NCBI RefSeq assembly: GCF_900108945.1
Contig: NZ_FNYE01000017.1
Coordinates: forward strand, 1-64,000
Reading direction: 5' to 3'
DNA: 64,000 bases
DNA from: Paraburkholderia diazotrophica
GTDB lineage: Bacteria; Pseudomonadota; Gammaproteobacteria; Burkholderiales; Burkholderiaceae
Each line of letters starts with the position of its first letter. The stretch's first letter is position 1. Positions 16,247-24,605 of the stretch are shown here, piece after piece. Below the pieces are notes generated by a model. The model worked only from the letters and a program-made list of their open reading frames with translations, did no database searches and had not been told where the DNA came from. The translations under genes were made by a program, and so were the position numbers.

Positions 16247-16310
16247 TGCTCATCTCCTTGGGGTTGAAAGTGGCATCCGGCCATACCGGAACCAGTAAAA
16301 CGGGCGGCGC

Positions 16311-17087
16311 TCACGAACCGCCGAACCAGTTGTAGCCCTGGTCGACCCAATAGCCGCCGGGATACGTGTTGGTGACGAAGATCTCGACGATATGCTTCGG
16401 GTTCTTGTAGCCGAGCTTGGTCGGCATGCGCAGCTTCATCGGATAGCCGTATTTCGCGGGCAGACGCTCGCCGCCGTAGTCGAACGTGAGCAGGGTCTGC
16501 GGATGCAGTGCCGTCGGCATGTCGATGCTCTCGTAGTAGTCGTCCGCGCATCGAAAGCCGACGTATTTCGCCGTCGTGTCGGCACCCACGCGGCGCAGGA
16601 ACTCCCGAAACGGCGTGCCGCCCCAGTGCCCTATCGCGCTCCAGCCTTCCACGCAGATGTGCCGCGTAATCTGTTCCGCGTGTGGCAGTGCGTATAACTC
16701 GGGCAGTGTCCACACGCGCTGCCCGCTTACCAGGCCGCTCACTTTCAGTCGATAGTCGCTGCCGTCCACCTCGGGCACTTCGTCGATGCCGTAGTATGCG
16801 TTGAACGGAAACGGCCGCGTGATCTGCGCTTCGGTGTAGGTCGGCGCGAGGCGGTTCGGATCGAACAGGAGCGCCTGCGCGCGATCGTTCAGGCGCGAGA
16901 CCGCCATCAGAAACTTGTTGACCGACTCGTCATCGGTGATCGAGCAGCCTGTCAACAGCGACAGTCCGCCCAACGTCAACAGCCGCTTGCCGAACAGACG
17001 GCGCGACGGCATGTCCAGTTCGCGGCTCGCATCCGCCAGAATCGCGGCGCGGTCGAGCTTGATGATTTTTCTGTCGTTGATGCTCAT
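16311..17087 (-). CDS. Sulfite-oxidase-family molybdopterin oxidoreductase (MsrP/YedY-like)
   Basis: A 258-residue member of the sulfite oxidase superfamily, exported with its molybdenum cofactor. The N-terminus (PSRRLFGKRLLTLGGLSLLTGC) resembles a twin-arginine signal, with RR before a hydrophobic stretch and a lipobox-like LLTGC. The cofactor region includes HICVEGWSAIGHWGGTPF, where the Cys of CVEGW is the molybdenum-ligand position. A later conserved part is YPMKLRMPTKLGYKNPKHI. It may repair oxidised methionine like MsrP or reduce another S- or N-oxide. It is followed by the MXKDX gene and preceded by a cytochrome b gene that would supply electrons. Confidence 0.85.
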   Translation of the reverse strand: MSINDRKIIKLDRAAILADASRELDMPSRRLFGKRLLTLGGLSLLTGCSITDDESVNKFLMAVSRLNDRAQALLFDPNRLAPTYTEAQITRPFPFNAYYGIDEVPEVDGSDYRLKVSGLVSGQRVWTLPELYALPHAEQITRHICVEGWSAIGHWGGTPFREFLRRVGADTTAKYVGFRCADDYYESIDMPTALHPQTLLTFDYGGERLPAKYGYPMKLRMPTKLGYKNPKHIVEIFVTNTYPGGYWVDQGYNWFGGS

Positions 17088-17107
17088 GGCGTGTCCCTCG
17101 ACAAAGA

Positions 17108-17758
17108 TCAGCGGCCGCGCAGCATCGTCAGCAGCGAGCGCGGCACGAGCGCAACCATCGCGATGTGCACGACGACGAACGCCGCCATCACCGCCATTGC
17201 GCAGAAGTGAACGATGCGTGCGTTGTCGTAGCCGCCCATCAGCTCGCGCAACAGCGGAAATTGCACGGACTTCCAGATCGCGAGCCCCGACAGCACGAGC
17301 ACGACAAGATCGATGACGATGACGAGATACGCGAGCTTCTGCACCGCGTTGTAGTGGCGCAAGTCCGCGTGCGAGAGCTTGCCGCTCAATGCGGCAATCA
17401 GATCGCGCAGCACGTCGCGCGGCGACAGCGGAAAGAACTTCGAAACAAAGCGCCCGCTCGCGATGTTGAGCGCGAGATAGACCAGCCCGTTGAACACCAG
17501 CAGCCACATCGCCGCGAAGTGCCATTGCAGCGCGCCGCCGAGCCAGCCGCCGAGGGTGATCGACGGGGGAATCACGATGTTATGAAACACGGGCGAAGCG
17601 TCGTAGATACGCCAGCCGGAAAACATCATGATCAGCGCGGCCAATGCATTGAGCCAATGCGTGATGCGCAGCCAGACGGGATGAATCGGCGGATTGCGTG
17701 GCGAAGTCTCGCGCGCTGGCGTGAGTGGCGCTTTCATCGTTTCCATGTCGATCACCAT
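17108..17758 (-). CDS. Cytochrome b561-type membrane electron carrier
   Basis: A 216-residue four-helix di-haem cytochrome b (Ni/Fe-hydrogenase b-type/cyt b561 fold). Haem-ligand histidines are seen in WLRITHWLNALAAL (helix 1), GALQWHFAAMWLL (helix 2) and RIVHFCAMAVMAAFVVVHIA (last helix). It would pass quinol electrons to the adjacent periplasmic molybdoenzyme. It is a different family from MsrQ, but the role is analogous. Starts at 17758, 17746 and 17737 are possible; only the last has a GGAAA site. The gene begins about 14 bases after the expected transcription start of the ECF-type promoter. Confidence 0.87.
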   Translation of the reverse strand: MVIDMETMKAPLTPARETSPRNPPIHPVWLRITHWLNALAALIMMFSGWRIYDASPVFHNIVIPPSITLGGWLGGALQWHFAAMWLLVFNGLVYLALNIASGRFVSKFFPLSPRDVLRDLIAALSGKLSHADLRHYNAVQKLAYLVIVIDLVVLVLSGLAIWKSVQFPLLRELMGGYDNARIVHFCAMAVMAAFVVVHIAMVALVPRSLLTMLRGR

Positions 17759-17778
17759 GACGGTCGGATACCTGTCAA

Positions 17779-17804
17779 TTCGCTGCCGACGCGCAGTTGG
17801 TTAC
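17779..17804 (-). promoter_or_regulatory. ECF-type promoter for the cytochrome b/molybdoenzyme/MXKDX operon
   Basis: Read on the minus strand, GTAACC (17804-17799) is followed after exactly 16 bases by CGAA (17782-17779). As I recall it, GTAACC-N16-CGAA is the motif reported for SigF, the NrsF-controlled ECF sigma of Caulobacter. The -10 element ends 21 bases before the first possible start codon. An identical arrangement faces the sigma gene. Confidence 0.75.
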
Positions 17805-17870
17805 AGCATCGCCCGCTCATCGCGCAGATGCGTTCAACGTTTTTGACCGGCGTGAAAAATTTCGCGCGCG

Positions 17871-17896
17871 GTGTAACCGGCAGCCGCGAAAGCGCG
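17871..17896 (+). promoter_or_regulatory. ECF-type promoter for the sigma/anti-sigma operon
   Basis: GTAACC at 17871-17876 and CGAA at 17893-17896 are separated by exactly 16 bases, the same as the opposed promoter at 17779-17804. This implies autoregulation of the sigma gene. The start codon at 18073 would leave a leader of about 170 bases. Confidence 0.75.
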
Positions 17897-18072
17897 AACT
17901 AGCGTGATAAAGGAAGCGGGTGACGACGATGGACCACGACCGCGCTATAGTGGCGCATCACGGCTTCGGCTGTTCCGAAACGATCGATCTGAAACTGGGC
18001 GGCGCGCTCGCGTCTGCGGACGCGGGCTATTCGCATGGGTCGTCGACTCGTCGTCTCGCCAATAGGGGAACC

Positions 18073-18621
18073 ATGTTGCAAGACGCGGAAAGCCGCCTGA
18101 AAGCGCTATTCGTCAGCGGTCTCGACGGCGATGCCGACGCTTATCGCAGCTTTCTGCAAGCGCTCACCCGTCATTTGCGCGGCTACTTGCGCAAGCGCAT
18201 TCCGAACTACCGCGACGACGTCGAAGACCTCGTCCAGGAGATTCTGCTCGCCGTGCACAACGCGCGTCACACGTATCGCGCGGACGAACCGCTGACCGCC
18301 TGGCTGCATGCGATCGCCCGCTACAAGCTGATGGACTTCTTCCGCTCGCGCGCCCGCCGCGAATCGTTGAACGATCCGCTCGACGATCACGCCGACCTGC
18401 TCGCCGACACCGACGACGAACCCGCGCAGGCGCGTCACGACATCGGCAAGCTGCTCGCGCATCTGCCGGACAAGCAGCGGCTGCCCATTGTCCATATGAA
18501 ACTCGAAGGCTTGTCGGTGACGGAAACGGCACGCATCACCGGTCTCTCTGAATCGGCCGTCAAGGTGGGCGTGCATCGTGGCCTCAAGGCACTGGCTGCA
18601 CTCATTCGGGGGCTGCGATGA
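18073..18621 (+). CDS. ECF RNA polymerase sigma factor (SigF/ECF16-like)
   Basis: A 182-residue group 4 sigma factor. The ATG follows AGGGGAA; the frame is open further upstream but that part does not resemble a sigma factor. Region 2 includes [20 protein letters not shown] and the -10-binding [22 protein letters not shown]. Region 4 has [21 protein letters not shown], then [20 protein letters not shown]. It overlaps the NrsF-type anti-sigma gene by four bases (ATGA), so the two are translationally coupled. The paired promoters predict that it drives its own operon and the cytochrome b/molybdoenzyme operon. Confidence 0.93.
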   Translation: MLQDAESRLKALFVSGLDGDADAYRSFLQALTRHLRGYLRKRIPNYRDDVEDLVQEILLAVHNARHTYRADEPLTAWLHAIARYKLMDFFRSRARRESLNDPLDDHADLLADTDDEPAQARHDIGKLLAHLPDKQRLPIVHMKLEGLSVTETARITGLSESAVKVGVHRGLKALAALIRGLR

Positions 18622-19259
18622 AGACCGACGATCTCATTAGCCTCCTGTCGAACCATGTGACGCGCGTCGATCGCGTGGCCGTCGCGCGCCGTTTCATCAA
18701 GGCGATGCTGCTCGGCGCGTTGGGCTCGCTGATCCTGATGACCGTCGTGTTCGGCGTGCGGCACGACCTCGGCAGCGTCGCGCGCACGAGCATCTTCTGG
18801 GCGAAGCTCGCGTATCCGTTCGCGATTGCCGTCGGCGCGATGCTCGCCGTGATGCGGCTCGGCCGTCCGGGCGCGAGAGCTGGTTATACGTGGGCGCTCG
18901 TCGCGCTGCCGTTCGTCGCGGTGTGGGTCGCGGGCGCGCTCGTGCTCGATGGCGTGGCGCCCGAGGGACGCTGGCCGCTCGTGCTCGGTCAAACGTGGCG
19001 CACGTGTCCGTTCAACATCCTGCTGCTTTCCGTGCCGACGTTTCCTGCCGTGTTCTGGGCCGTCAAGGCGCTCGCGCCGACGCATCTGCGGCTCGCGGGT
19101 GCCGCCGCCGGCCTGCTCGCGAGTTCCACCGCAACGGTCGTGTACTGCCTGCATTGCCCCGAGATGAGTCCGGCATTCTGGAGCGTGTGGTACGCAATCG
19201 GGATGCTGATGCCCGCGGGCATCGGCGCGTGGCTCGGACCGAAGTTATTGCGATGGTAG
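18618..19259 (+). CDS. nrsF: NrsF-type (DUF1109) membrane anti-sigma factor
   Basis: A 213-residue protein with a short cytoplasmic N-terminus ([20 protein letters not shown]) and six transmembrane helices, the DUF1109/NrsF plan. Two cysteine regions face the periplasmic side or membrane edge: [11 protein letters not shown] near residue 130 and [13 protein letters not shown] near 180. The positions agree with the two conserved cysteines required for signalling in Caulobacter NrsF (family knowledge). It would hold the sigma factor inactive until metal or oxidative stress. The partner is the coupled upstream gene. Confidence 0.92.
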   Translation: MKTDDLISLLSNHVTRVDRVAVARRFIKAMLLGALGSLILMTVVFGVRHDLGSVARTSIFWAKLAYPFAIAVGAMLAVMRLGRPGARAGYTWALVALPFVAVWVAGALVLDGVAPEGRWPLVLGQTWRTCPFNILLLSVPTFPAVFWAVKALAPTHLRLAGAAAGLLASSTATVVYCLHCPEMSPAFWSVWYAIGMLMPAGIGAWLGPKLLRW

Positions 19260-19326
19260 GACGCGCCTCATCGCCGGTTCGCGCGCTCGAAAGCCTTGGG
19301 CGTCCTTGTCGCGCTTGCGAGTCAGT

Positions 19327-20862
19327 TCAATCTGCGCATTGCGCACGTGTGGTCGCTTGGGCTTCACCGTGTTGCCGAAGGCTGGCCGCCGCGCCGAAGG
19401 TCAGAAAGCTCGCAGCCGCGAGTATCCACACGCCCGCGCCGCCATACAGCATCACCCAGCCGAAGCCACGCACGAGCGCATCGTGCGCGGTCTTCTGATC
19501 GAGCGCGACACTGTGGCCTGCCGCAATCGCAACGCTTAGCGCATGAATCTGCGCGGCGTCGTGCGCGCCCGCAAGCGTGCGGGACAACGATGCATCGACG
19601 CCCGCCACCAATACGAACCCCATCAATGCGATGTTGATAGCGAGCGCGATCATGCGCGCGCTCATGTCGATGCCCGAAGCCATGCCGGCGCGCGCGCTCG
19701 GCACCGCGCCCGTGGTCGTGTTCGTCACTGTCGTGTTGGTGAGGCCCAGGCCGACGCCCGCAATAACGCAACCGGGCAGCATCGTGATCCAGCTCGCGCG
19801 TTCGGCGACGCTGCCGATGCGCATCAGAAAGAAACCCACGCCGATCGTGAACAGTCCGCCTGGAATGACGTAGACCGGGCGATAGCGGTAAGCGAGGCGT
19901 TCCGCGACGGGCGGCACCACCAGCGTCGGCAGCGTATAGGCGAGCAGCGCGAGTCCCGCGCGAAGATCGTCGTAGCAGAGTGCATTGTGGAAGTACACGG
20001 GCAGATAGATCATGAAAGGCCAGAAGCTGAAATTCATCGCCGCTGAGCCGATCAACGCGCCCGAGAACGCGCGGATGCGAAAGACGGAGAAGTCGAACAT
20101 CGGATGCGCACTCATGTTCTCGGCGACGACGAATGCGATCAGGCAGAGCGCGCTCATCGCGACAATGCCGAGCGCAGACAGGCTCGTGAAACCGAGGTCC
20201 GCGCCCTGCGTGATATAGAAAGCGAGGCCGAATAGGGCGAGCGACAGCGTCGCGGCGCCCCATGCATCGAGCTTTTGCGCATGCGGATCACGCGATTCGC
20301 TGACGCCGCTCGCCGCGAGTGCAATCGTTGCAAGCGCCAATGGTGCGTGAACCAGAAAGACCCATTGCCAGCCAACGAGCGCGGCCGTCGCGCTGCCGAT
20401 GATCGGCCCGAACCCCAGCCCGATGCCGAAGATGATGCCCCACGCAGCAAACGCGTTGACGCGCTCGCGCGGCTGCCGGAACTGATGAGAAAGCACGGCC
20501 ACCTGGCAGATGAGCATCGCGCCGCCGCTTGCGCCTTGCAGGAAGCGCCCCGCGATCAGCACCGCCATGTTGGCGGCGAGCCCGCATAGCAACGACGTAA
20601 CGCCGAACAACGCGATGCTGACGACGAACACACGCTTGCGTCCGAAGCGATCCGCGATCGTGCCCGTCGCCATCAGGACGGTCGTGCACGCAATCGTGTA
20701 GGCGTTCATGACCCATTGGATGTCCTTGAAGTCACCGCCCAGAAGATGTTCGAGTGTCGGCAGGATCGCGGGGACGCTGGAAATCTCGAGACCGAACATC
20801 AATGACGAGAGGCACGCGGCGAGCAGCGCAAGCGTGTTCTTGCGAGAGAGGAGTGGCGGCAT
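19327..20862 (-). CDS. MFS drug-efflux transporter, DHA2 (14-helix) family
   Basis: A 511-residue transporter with about 14 membrane helices. It has motif A in the 2-3 loop (GTIADRFGRKRVFVVS) and a motif C-like segment in helix 5 (AAWGIIFGIGLGFGPIIGS), which is characteristic of antiporters. The first helix has SSLMFGLEISSVPAILPTL, where the Glu replaces the more usual Asp of DHA2 proteins. A large loop around residue 195 (SGVSESRDPHAQ) separates the halves. It is probably a proton-driven exporter of an unknown compound. It is divergent from a LysR gene that likely controls it. Confidence 0.88.
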   Translation of the reverse strand: MPPLLSRKNTLALLAACLSSLMFGLEISSVPAILPTLEHLLGGDFKDIQWVMNAYTIACTTVLMATGTIADRFGRKRVFVVSIALFGVTSLLCGLAANMAVLIAGRFLQGASGGAMLICQVAVLSHQFRQPRERVNAFAAWGIIFGIGLGFGPIIGSATAALVGWQWVFLVHAPLALATIALAASGVSESRDPHAQKLDAWGAATLSLALFGLAFYITQGADLGFTSLSALGIVAMSALCLIAFVVAENMSAHPMFDFSVFRIRAFSGALIGSAAMNFSFWPFMIYLPVYFHNALCYDDLRAGLALLAYTLPTLVVPPVAERLAYRYRPVYVIPGGLFTIGVGFFLMRIGSVAERASWITMLPGCVIAGVGLGLTNTTVTNTTTGAVPSARAGMASGIDMSARMIALAINIALMGFVLVAGVDASLSRTLAGAHDAAQIHALSVAIAAGHSVALDQKTAHDALVRGFGWVMLYGGAGVWILAAASFLTFGAAASLRQHGEAQATTRAQCAD

Positions 20863-20973
20863 GACGTGAACCCGACGCAGTGAATGAACGGTTAATATAT
20901 CGGGAACTTCAGTCCCTATTGGCGAGCCGATTTCCGATGAATGCGTCCATTACGGAACCAATGAGGGGGCGTG

Positions 20974-21879
20974 ATGACTGATCGTCTCGATGGCGTGGCG
21001 ACCTTCGTGCAGGTCGTCGATGCGGGCAGTTTCGCGCTGGCGGCCGAACGGTTGAACCTGACGCGCTCGGCCGTGGGCAAGGTGATCGCGCGGCTGGAAA
21101 TGCGGCTTGGCGCGCGGCTGATTCATCGCACGACGCGCAGCCAGAGCCTCACCGAAGACGGCCAGGCGTACTACGAGCGCTGCGTGCGCGCGCTCGCGGA
21201 ACTCGAGGCCGCCGAGGCCGAGCTCGAAGGCGGCCGTCGTGCGCCGCGTGGACGACTGCGCGTCAGTCTGCCGCTCGCGTTCGGCCAACTGTGCGTCGCG
21301 CCTGTTTTGATGAATCTCGCGCGCCGGCATCCGAAGTTGCAGATCGACATGTCGTTCACTGATCGCATGGTCGATCTCGTCGAAGAAGGCTTCGATCTCG
21401 CCGTGCGAATCGGCGAACTGCGCGACAGTGCGAGTCTCGCGGCACGGCGGCTCGGCGTGCAATACACGAGCATCGGCGCGGCGCCGTCGTATCTCGCGCA
21501 ACACGGCATACCCGTTTCGCTCGACGACATGGACGGACGCGACGGCGTCGTCTATGCGCGCGCCGGCGCGCTGGTACCGTGGGATCTGCGCGACGACTCA
21601 GGTCAGGTGAAACGCGTGAAGATTCGCCCGCAGCTGAGCATGGACGACGTGCAGGCGATCGCGTCCGCGGCCGTTGCGGGTTTCGGGCTTGCGCGCATTC
21701 CGTCCTGGCTGCTCACGCGATACGCGAAGACGGGAGAACTGGTGCTGGTCAAGGGACGTTGCAGCCTGCCGCCACAGGAGATCAACGTCGTTTGGCCGCG
21801 AACCCGGTATATGCCTTCTAAAACGCGTTGCGCGATCGATGCGCTCGTCGAGGAGATTCCGGCGATGATCGACGAATGA
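20974..21879 (+). CDS. LysR-family regulator
   Basis: A 301-residue LysR regulator of normal length. The HTH (residues about 3-62) reads LDGVATFVQVVDAGSFALAAERL and continues SAVGKVIARLEMRLGARLIHR. The effector domain follows. The ATG at 20974 is preferred, with GAGGGGG upstream; a GTG one codon earlier is possible. It is divergent from the DHA2 exporter with a 111-base gap containing GGGA-N7-TCCC near 20902-20916, a plausible LysR site. It resembles the many LysR proteins next to exporters or oxidoreductases in this family; the inducer is unknown. Confidence 0.92.
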   Translation: MTDRLDGVATFVQVVDAGSFALAAERLNLTRSAVGKVIARLEMRLGARLIHRTTRSQSLTEDGQAYYERCVRALAELEAAEAELEGGRRAPRGRLRVSLPLAFGQLCVAPVLMNLARRHPKLQIDMSFTDRMVDLVEEGFDLAVRIGELRDSASLAARRLGVQYTSIGAAPSYLAQHGIPVSLDDMDGRDGVVYARAGALVPWDLRDDSGQVKRVKIRPQLSMDDVQAIASAAVAGFGLARIPSWLLTRYAKTGELVLVKGRCSLPPQEINVVWPRTRYMPSKTRCAIDALVEEIPAMIDE

Positions 21880-21970
21880 ACGCGGCTGCTTCGCGTGTGC
21901 ATTGCGAAGCGGCCGCGCTATTTGCTGCTGCGTTTGGAAAGACTGGAAGTTTGAGTGCAGCGCGTGCGTG

Positions 21971-22168
21971 TCACTCTTTTCTTGAGATGGCCTGCAGCAG
22001 GGAATCGCCGTGGATGGTCAGGCGCGGACGCCGAACGCCGCCCGCAATCTCTTCGAGTGCGACAAGCTGTTGTTCGAGCAGTTGATCCAGTTCCGCACGG
22101 TCAAGCTCGATCTGGTCGGGAGCGGACTTCACCAGCATCAGGGTGGCGAACTCATGAGGACTCAGCAT
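21971..22168 (-). CDS. Small acidic hypothetical protein
   Basis: A 65-residue protein (MLSPHEFATLMLVKSAPDQI onward), acidic and helical in the middle (ELDRAELDQLLEQQLVALEEI), with a short tail carrying RPRLTIHGDSLL. The ATG has GGAGA upstream. The pattern resembles short Burkholderia proteins of unknown function. It lies 48 bases downstream of another small minus-strand gene, so they are probably co-transcribed. Confidence 0.6.
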   Translation of the reverse strand: MLSPHEFATLMLVKSAPDQIELDRAELDQLLEQQLVALEEIAGGVRRPRLTIHGDSLLQAISRKE

Positions 22169-22216
22169 GTCGTGTCTCCGTCATATCGGTTAATTTTTTT
22201 GCCGCTATAGAAACGA

Positions 22217-22498
22217 CTAGCTCATCGCCTGCGGAGGCAATGGGTAAGACGCGACGAACAGCGCCGCGTCGCGCCGGCCACGCGCGATCAGCTTGTTGGC
22301 CAGACTGCCGCGAAATTCGGCAAAGCGGCTGGGGCCGTGAATCTGCAGGAAACAGTGCACCGTCTCTTCCACCTGATCGCGCAAGCTCGCCTCGCTCTCA
22401 CAGCTGGCGATGCACGAGGCGCCTCGTGACAGTTCCAGCTGAAAATCGATCTCGCCCTGCCGGTAGAAAAGCCGCATGTTTTCAGTGCCATTCGACAT
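22217..22498 (-). CDS. Small hypothetical protein
   Basis: A 93-residue protein with a likely beta hairpin at the start (MRLFYRQGEIDFQLELSRG), a Cys pair (SCIASCESEAS) and a helical C-terminal half (RFAEFRGSLANKLIARGRRD). The GAGG site upstream of the ATG is spaced by six bases. It has no signal peptide or membrane helix and no recognised family. It is followed on the same strand by another small gene. Confidence 0.6.
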   Translation of the reverse strand: MSNGTENMRLFYRQGEIDFQLELSRGASCIASCESEASLRDQVEETVHCFLQIHGPSRFAEFRGSLANKLIARGRRDAALFVASYPLPPQAMS

Positions 22499-22903
22499 TT
22501 TTTGCCTCGGCGCGCCGTCATCGGGGACATTTGATTTTATGTGGCCTCGGATATAGATGTTAAGTAGCCGCCTCTGTCCGTATCTCGTACTTTACGGACA
22601 TGCCAGTGCGCTCAGGTGCGGACGCCCGGTCGGTCGCGGCCGTCAATATCTTCGTCAACTGCGAAAAGGTTCAGCGCAATTATTTCCTCTGCCTTGAATA
22701 ACGATGTACTTTTTACGGATTGCGGGTACTGGTCCGTTTGCAAGAGGGTCTGTTGTCGTTATTCATCAGCTATTTCTGGCCGCTTGCATCGTGGACATAA
22801 AACGGTATATATAGTTTTCAAGCGCTCTTGACAGACGGGCAGCACGACGTCCATTTCGACTTGTCCGTATTCGTCGCAGAGCTTTAAAGCAAAGGAGTTC
22901 ACC
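22499..22903. other. Intergenic region before phoU with a hairpin
   Basis: About 400 bases without a credible gene. An 8-bp perfect inverted repeat TGTCCGTA / TACGGACA lies at 22575-22582 and 22593-22600 around a 10-base loop, a possible operator or terminator. A TTGACA hexamer near 22832 could be a -35 element for phoU, but its -10 partner is weak. I saw no match to the Pho box, so PhoB control of this phoU is not supported. Confidence 0.4.
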
Positions 22904-23611
22904 ATGCCCGACAAGCATCTTTCCAGTCAGTTCGATGCTGCGCTCGACATGCTTTCGACTGATCTCCTGACGATGGGCGGCCTTGTCGAACGGCAGATTG
23001 CTCGCTGCCTCGAACTGCTGAACACATACGATCCGGCGCTGGTTATCGAGGTTCGCGAGAGCGAGCGACAGGTGAATGCGCTCGAACTCGACATTGACGA
23101 AGAAATTCATCGCGTGATTGCCCGTCGACAACCCGCCGCACGCGACCTGCGCCTGCTGATGGCGATGTCGAAATGCGTGACGAACCTCGAACGCATCGGC
23201 GATGAGGCGCGCAAGATCTCAAAGCGCGCGCGCCGCATTGACGAGACGGGCGGCGCGCCTTCGGTTCACGTCATCGGACTCGAAAAATGCGGTGCAATGG
23301 CCGCGTCCGTCCTGCATCAGGCACTCGATGCGTTCGCACGAATGGATGCCGCCGCCGCCGCGCATGTCGTTCGCGACGACAGGGCCGTCGACGAGATATT
23401 TCGCGACCTTGTCCGCAAGCTCATCACGCGGATGCAGGAAGCGCCCGGAACGATTTCAGTCGCGCTGGATTATCTGTTCATCGCCAAGGCGTTCGAACGC
23501 ATAGGCGATCATGCGAAAAATATCGCTGAATTCATCGTCTATGCCGTTCGAGGCCGCGATGTGCGTCACGTCCCGTTGGACGAACTCGAACGCGAAGCGT
23601 TTGAGATTTGA
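22904..23611 (+). CDS. phoU: PhoU-type phosphate signalling protein
   Basis: A 235-residue cytoplasmic protein with two PhoU three-helix repeats. Repeat 1 ends in the metal-site motif MSKCVTNLERIGDEARKI (about residue 90). Repeat 2 ends in IAKAFERIGDHAKNIAEF (about 190). The ATG has AAAGGAG upstream and the length is typical. PhoU restrains PhoR through the PstSCAB transporter. Here no pst, phoB or phoR gene is nearby, so this is either a second copy or an unusually placed one. Confidence 0.93.
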   Translation: MPDKHLSSQFDAALDMLSTDLLTMGGLVERQIARCLELLNTYDPALVIEVRESERQVNALELDIDEEIHRVIARRQPAARDLRLLMAMSKCVTNLERIGDEARKISKRARRIDETGGAPSVHVIGLEKCGAMAASVLHQALDAFARMDAAAAAHVVRDDRAVDEIFRDLVRKLITRMQEAPGTISVALDYLFIAKAFERIGDHAKNIAEFIVYAVRGRDVRHVPLDELEREAFEI

Positions 23612-23884
23612 GCCGGTGATTAAACCGCGCTCATGCGGCATTTCGATTGCTATGCGGGAGTAAGAGCGTTCGATTGCAGTGCCGACGCAAGCGCGCGAAC
23701 CGTTTCCCGAAATCCTTCGGAACGTCACTGTACAGATTGAAAGGAGTTCCCGAATCCGGCTGTTTCATTGGGAAACTTCACGCACAATGGCGGCCGTGCA
23801 GACATTGATTTTGCTTTTCGCTCGGCACCCGTTTTTCGGGTCCTCATCGGGCCCTATGCTTTGAATCGGACGAACAGAGCACGG

Positions 23885-24520
23885 ATGGTCGCCATGGGTA
23901 CACGCGAGGCATTCGATGCATCGCTGCGACTGGTCAATTTCACTTTTGACGCAATGAACGTCGCATGCAATACATTCGGCGAGGACTCGGTCGAGTTTGC
24001 GCGAGCGCGGGATCGCTACCGCATTGCGCTGCTCAAGTTGCAGGCCGACCACGTCTCGCTCGTTGCGGATGGAGCGCGGGCCCGGCTCCAGAACATCGGC
24101 GATGGACGGCGTCTGCTCGTGCTTCGCGATCCGCCCGAACCGATTGCGGAGTCCATTTTCGTTCTGTCTCTGGTCCGAGGATTTGCATCGACTTGCGAAG
24201 CGTGTCGCAACGCGGCACAAGCAGCGGATTTGAGCCGTCCGCAACTGGTCTTCCTTGACGCGAACTGTCACATCGCGTCCAAGATACGGGCAATCGAGAG
24301 AGTCAAAAAGCACAGTCCGCAGTGCGTCACCGCGATCCTGTCTACGGCGCCTTCGCCGTTTAAAGGTTGGCCTGGCGTGGATGCCATCATCGACAGCCCG
24401 GCGTCGGCAAAACACATATTGGAGCGTCTTTGCCAGCTGGTCGAACCGTCGGGATACGCGCCCCCGATGTGCAAGCGCGATGTATCGGCCAATCAGGACA
24501 ACCGCCTCGAGGCAGGCTAA
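23885..24520 (+). CDS. Hypothetical protein with a receiver-like C-terminal domain
   Basis: A protein of about 211 residues if started at MVAMGTREAFDASLRL; the frame extends upstream to 23768 but without a clear start. The N-terminal half is helical (FTFDAMNVACNTFGEDSVEFARARDRY). The C-terminal half (about 75-190) follows the alternating beta/alpha pattern of a response-regulator receiver: RRLLVLRDPPEPIAES, then PQLVFLDANCHIASKIRAIE, then GVDAIIDSPASAKHILERLC. The phosphoacceptor position (FLDANCH) has Asp, but the acidic pair at the first strand is not evident and the conserved Lys is missing. It is probably a degenerate receiver or a look-alike. Confidence 0.5.
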   Translation: MVAMGTREAFDASLRLVNFTFDAMNVACNTFGEDSVEFARARDRYRIALLKLQADHVSLVADGARARLQNIGDGRRLLVLRDPPEPIAESIFVLSLVRGFASTCEACRNAAQAADLSRPQLVFLDANCHIASKIRAIERVKKHSPQCVTAILSTAPSPFKGWPGVDAIIDSPASAKHILERLCQLVEPSGYAPPMCKRDVSANQDNRLEAG

Positions 24521-24605
24521 GGCGTCCGGCCGTCACCGGTGCACCCGCTCTCGCCTCGAAGCGCAGGACGCGGACAGCGCATGCATGTCGATCGACATGC
24601 CCGGC

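Noticed and set aside
17920-18072. Longer N-terminus for the ECF sigma factor
   Set aside because: The upstream 51 codons do not resemble sigma region 2, while the ATG at 18073 has a good ribosome-binding site and a normal family start.
22790-22903. Pho box in front of phoU
   Set aside because: No pair of CTGTCAT-like repeats at 11-bp spacing was seen. The TTGACA hexamer here is only a weak promoter hint.
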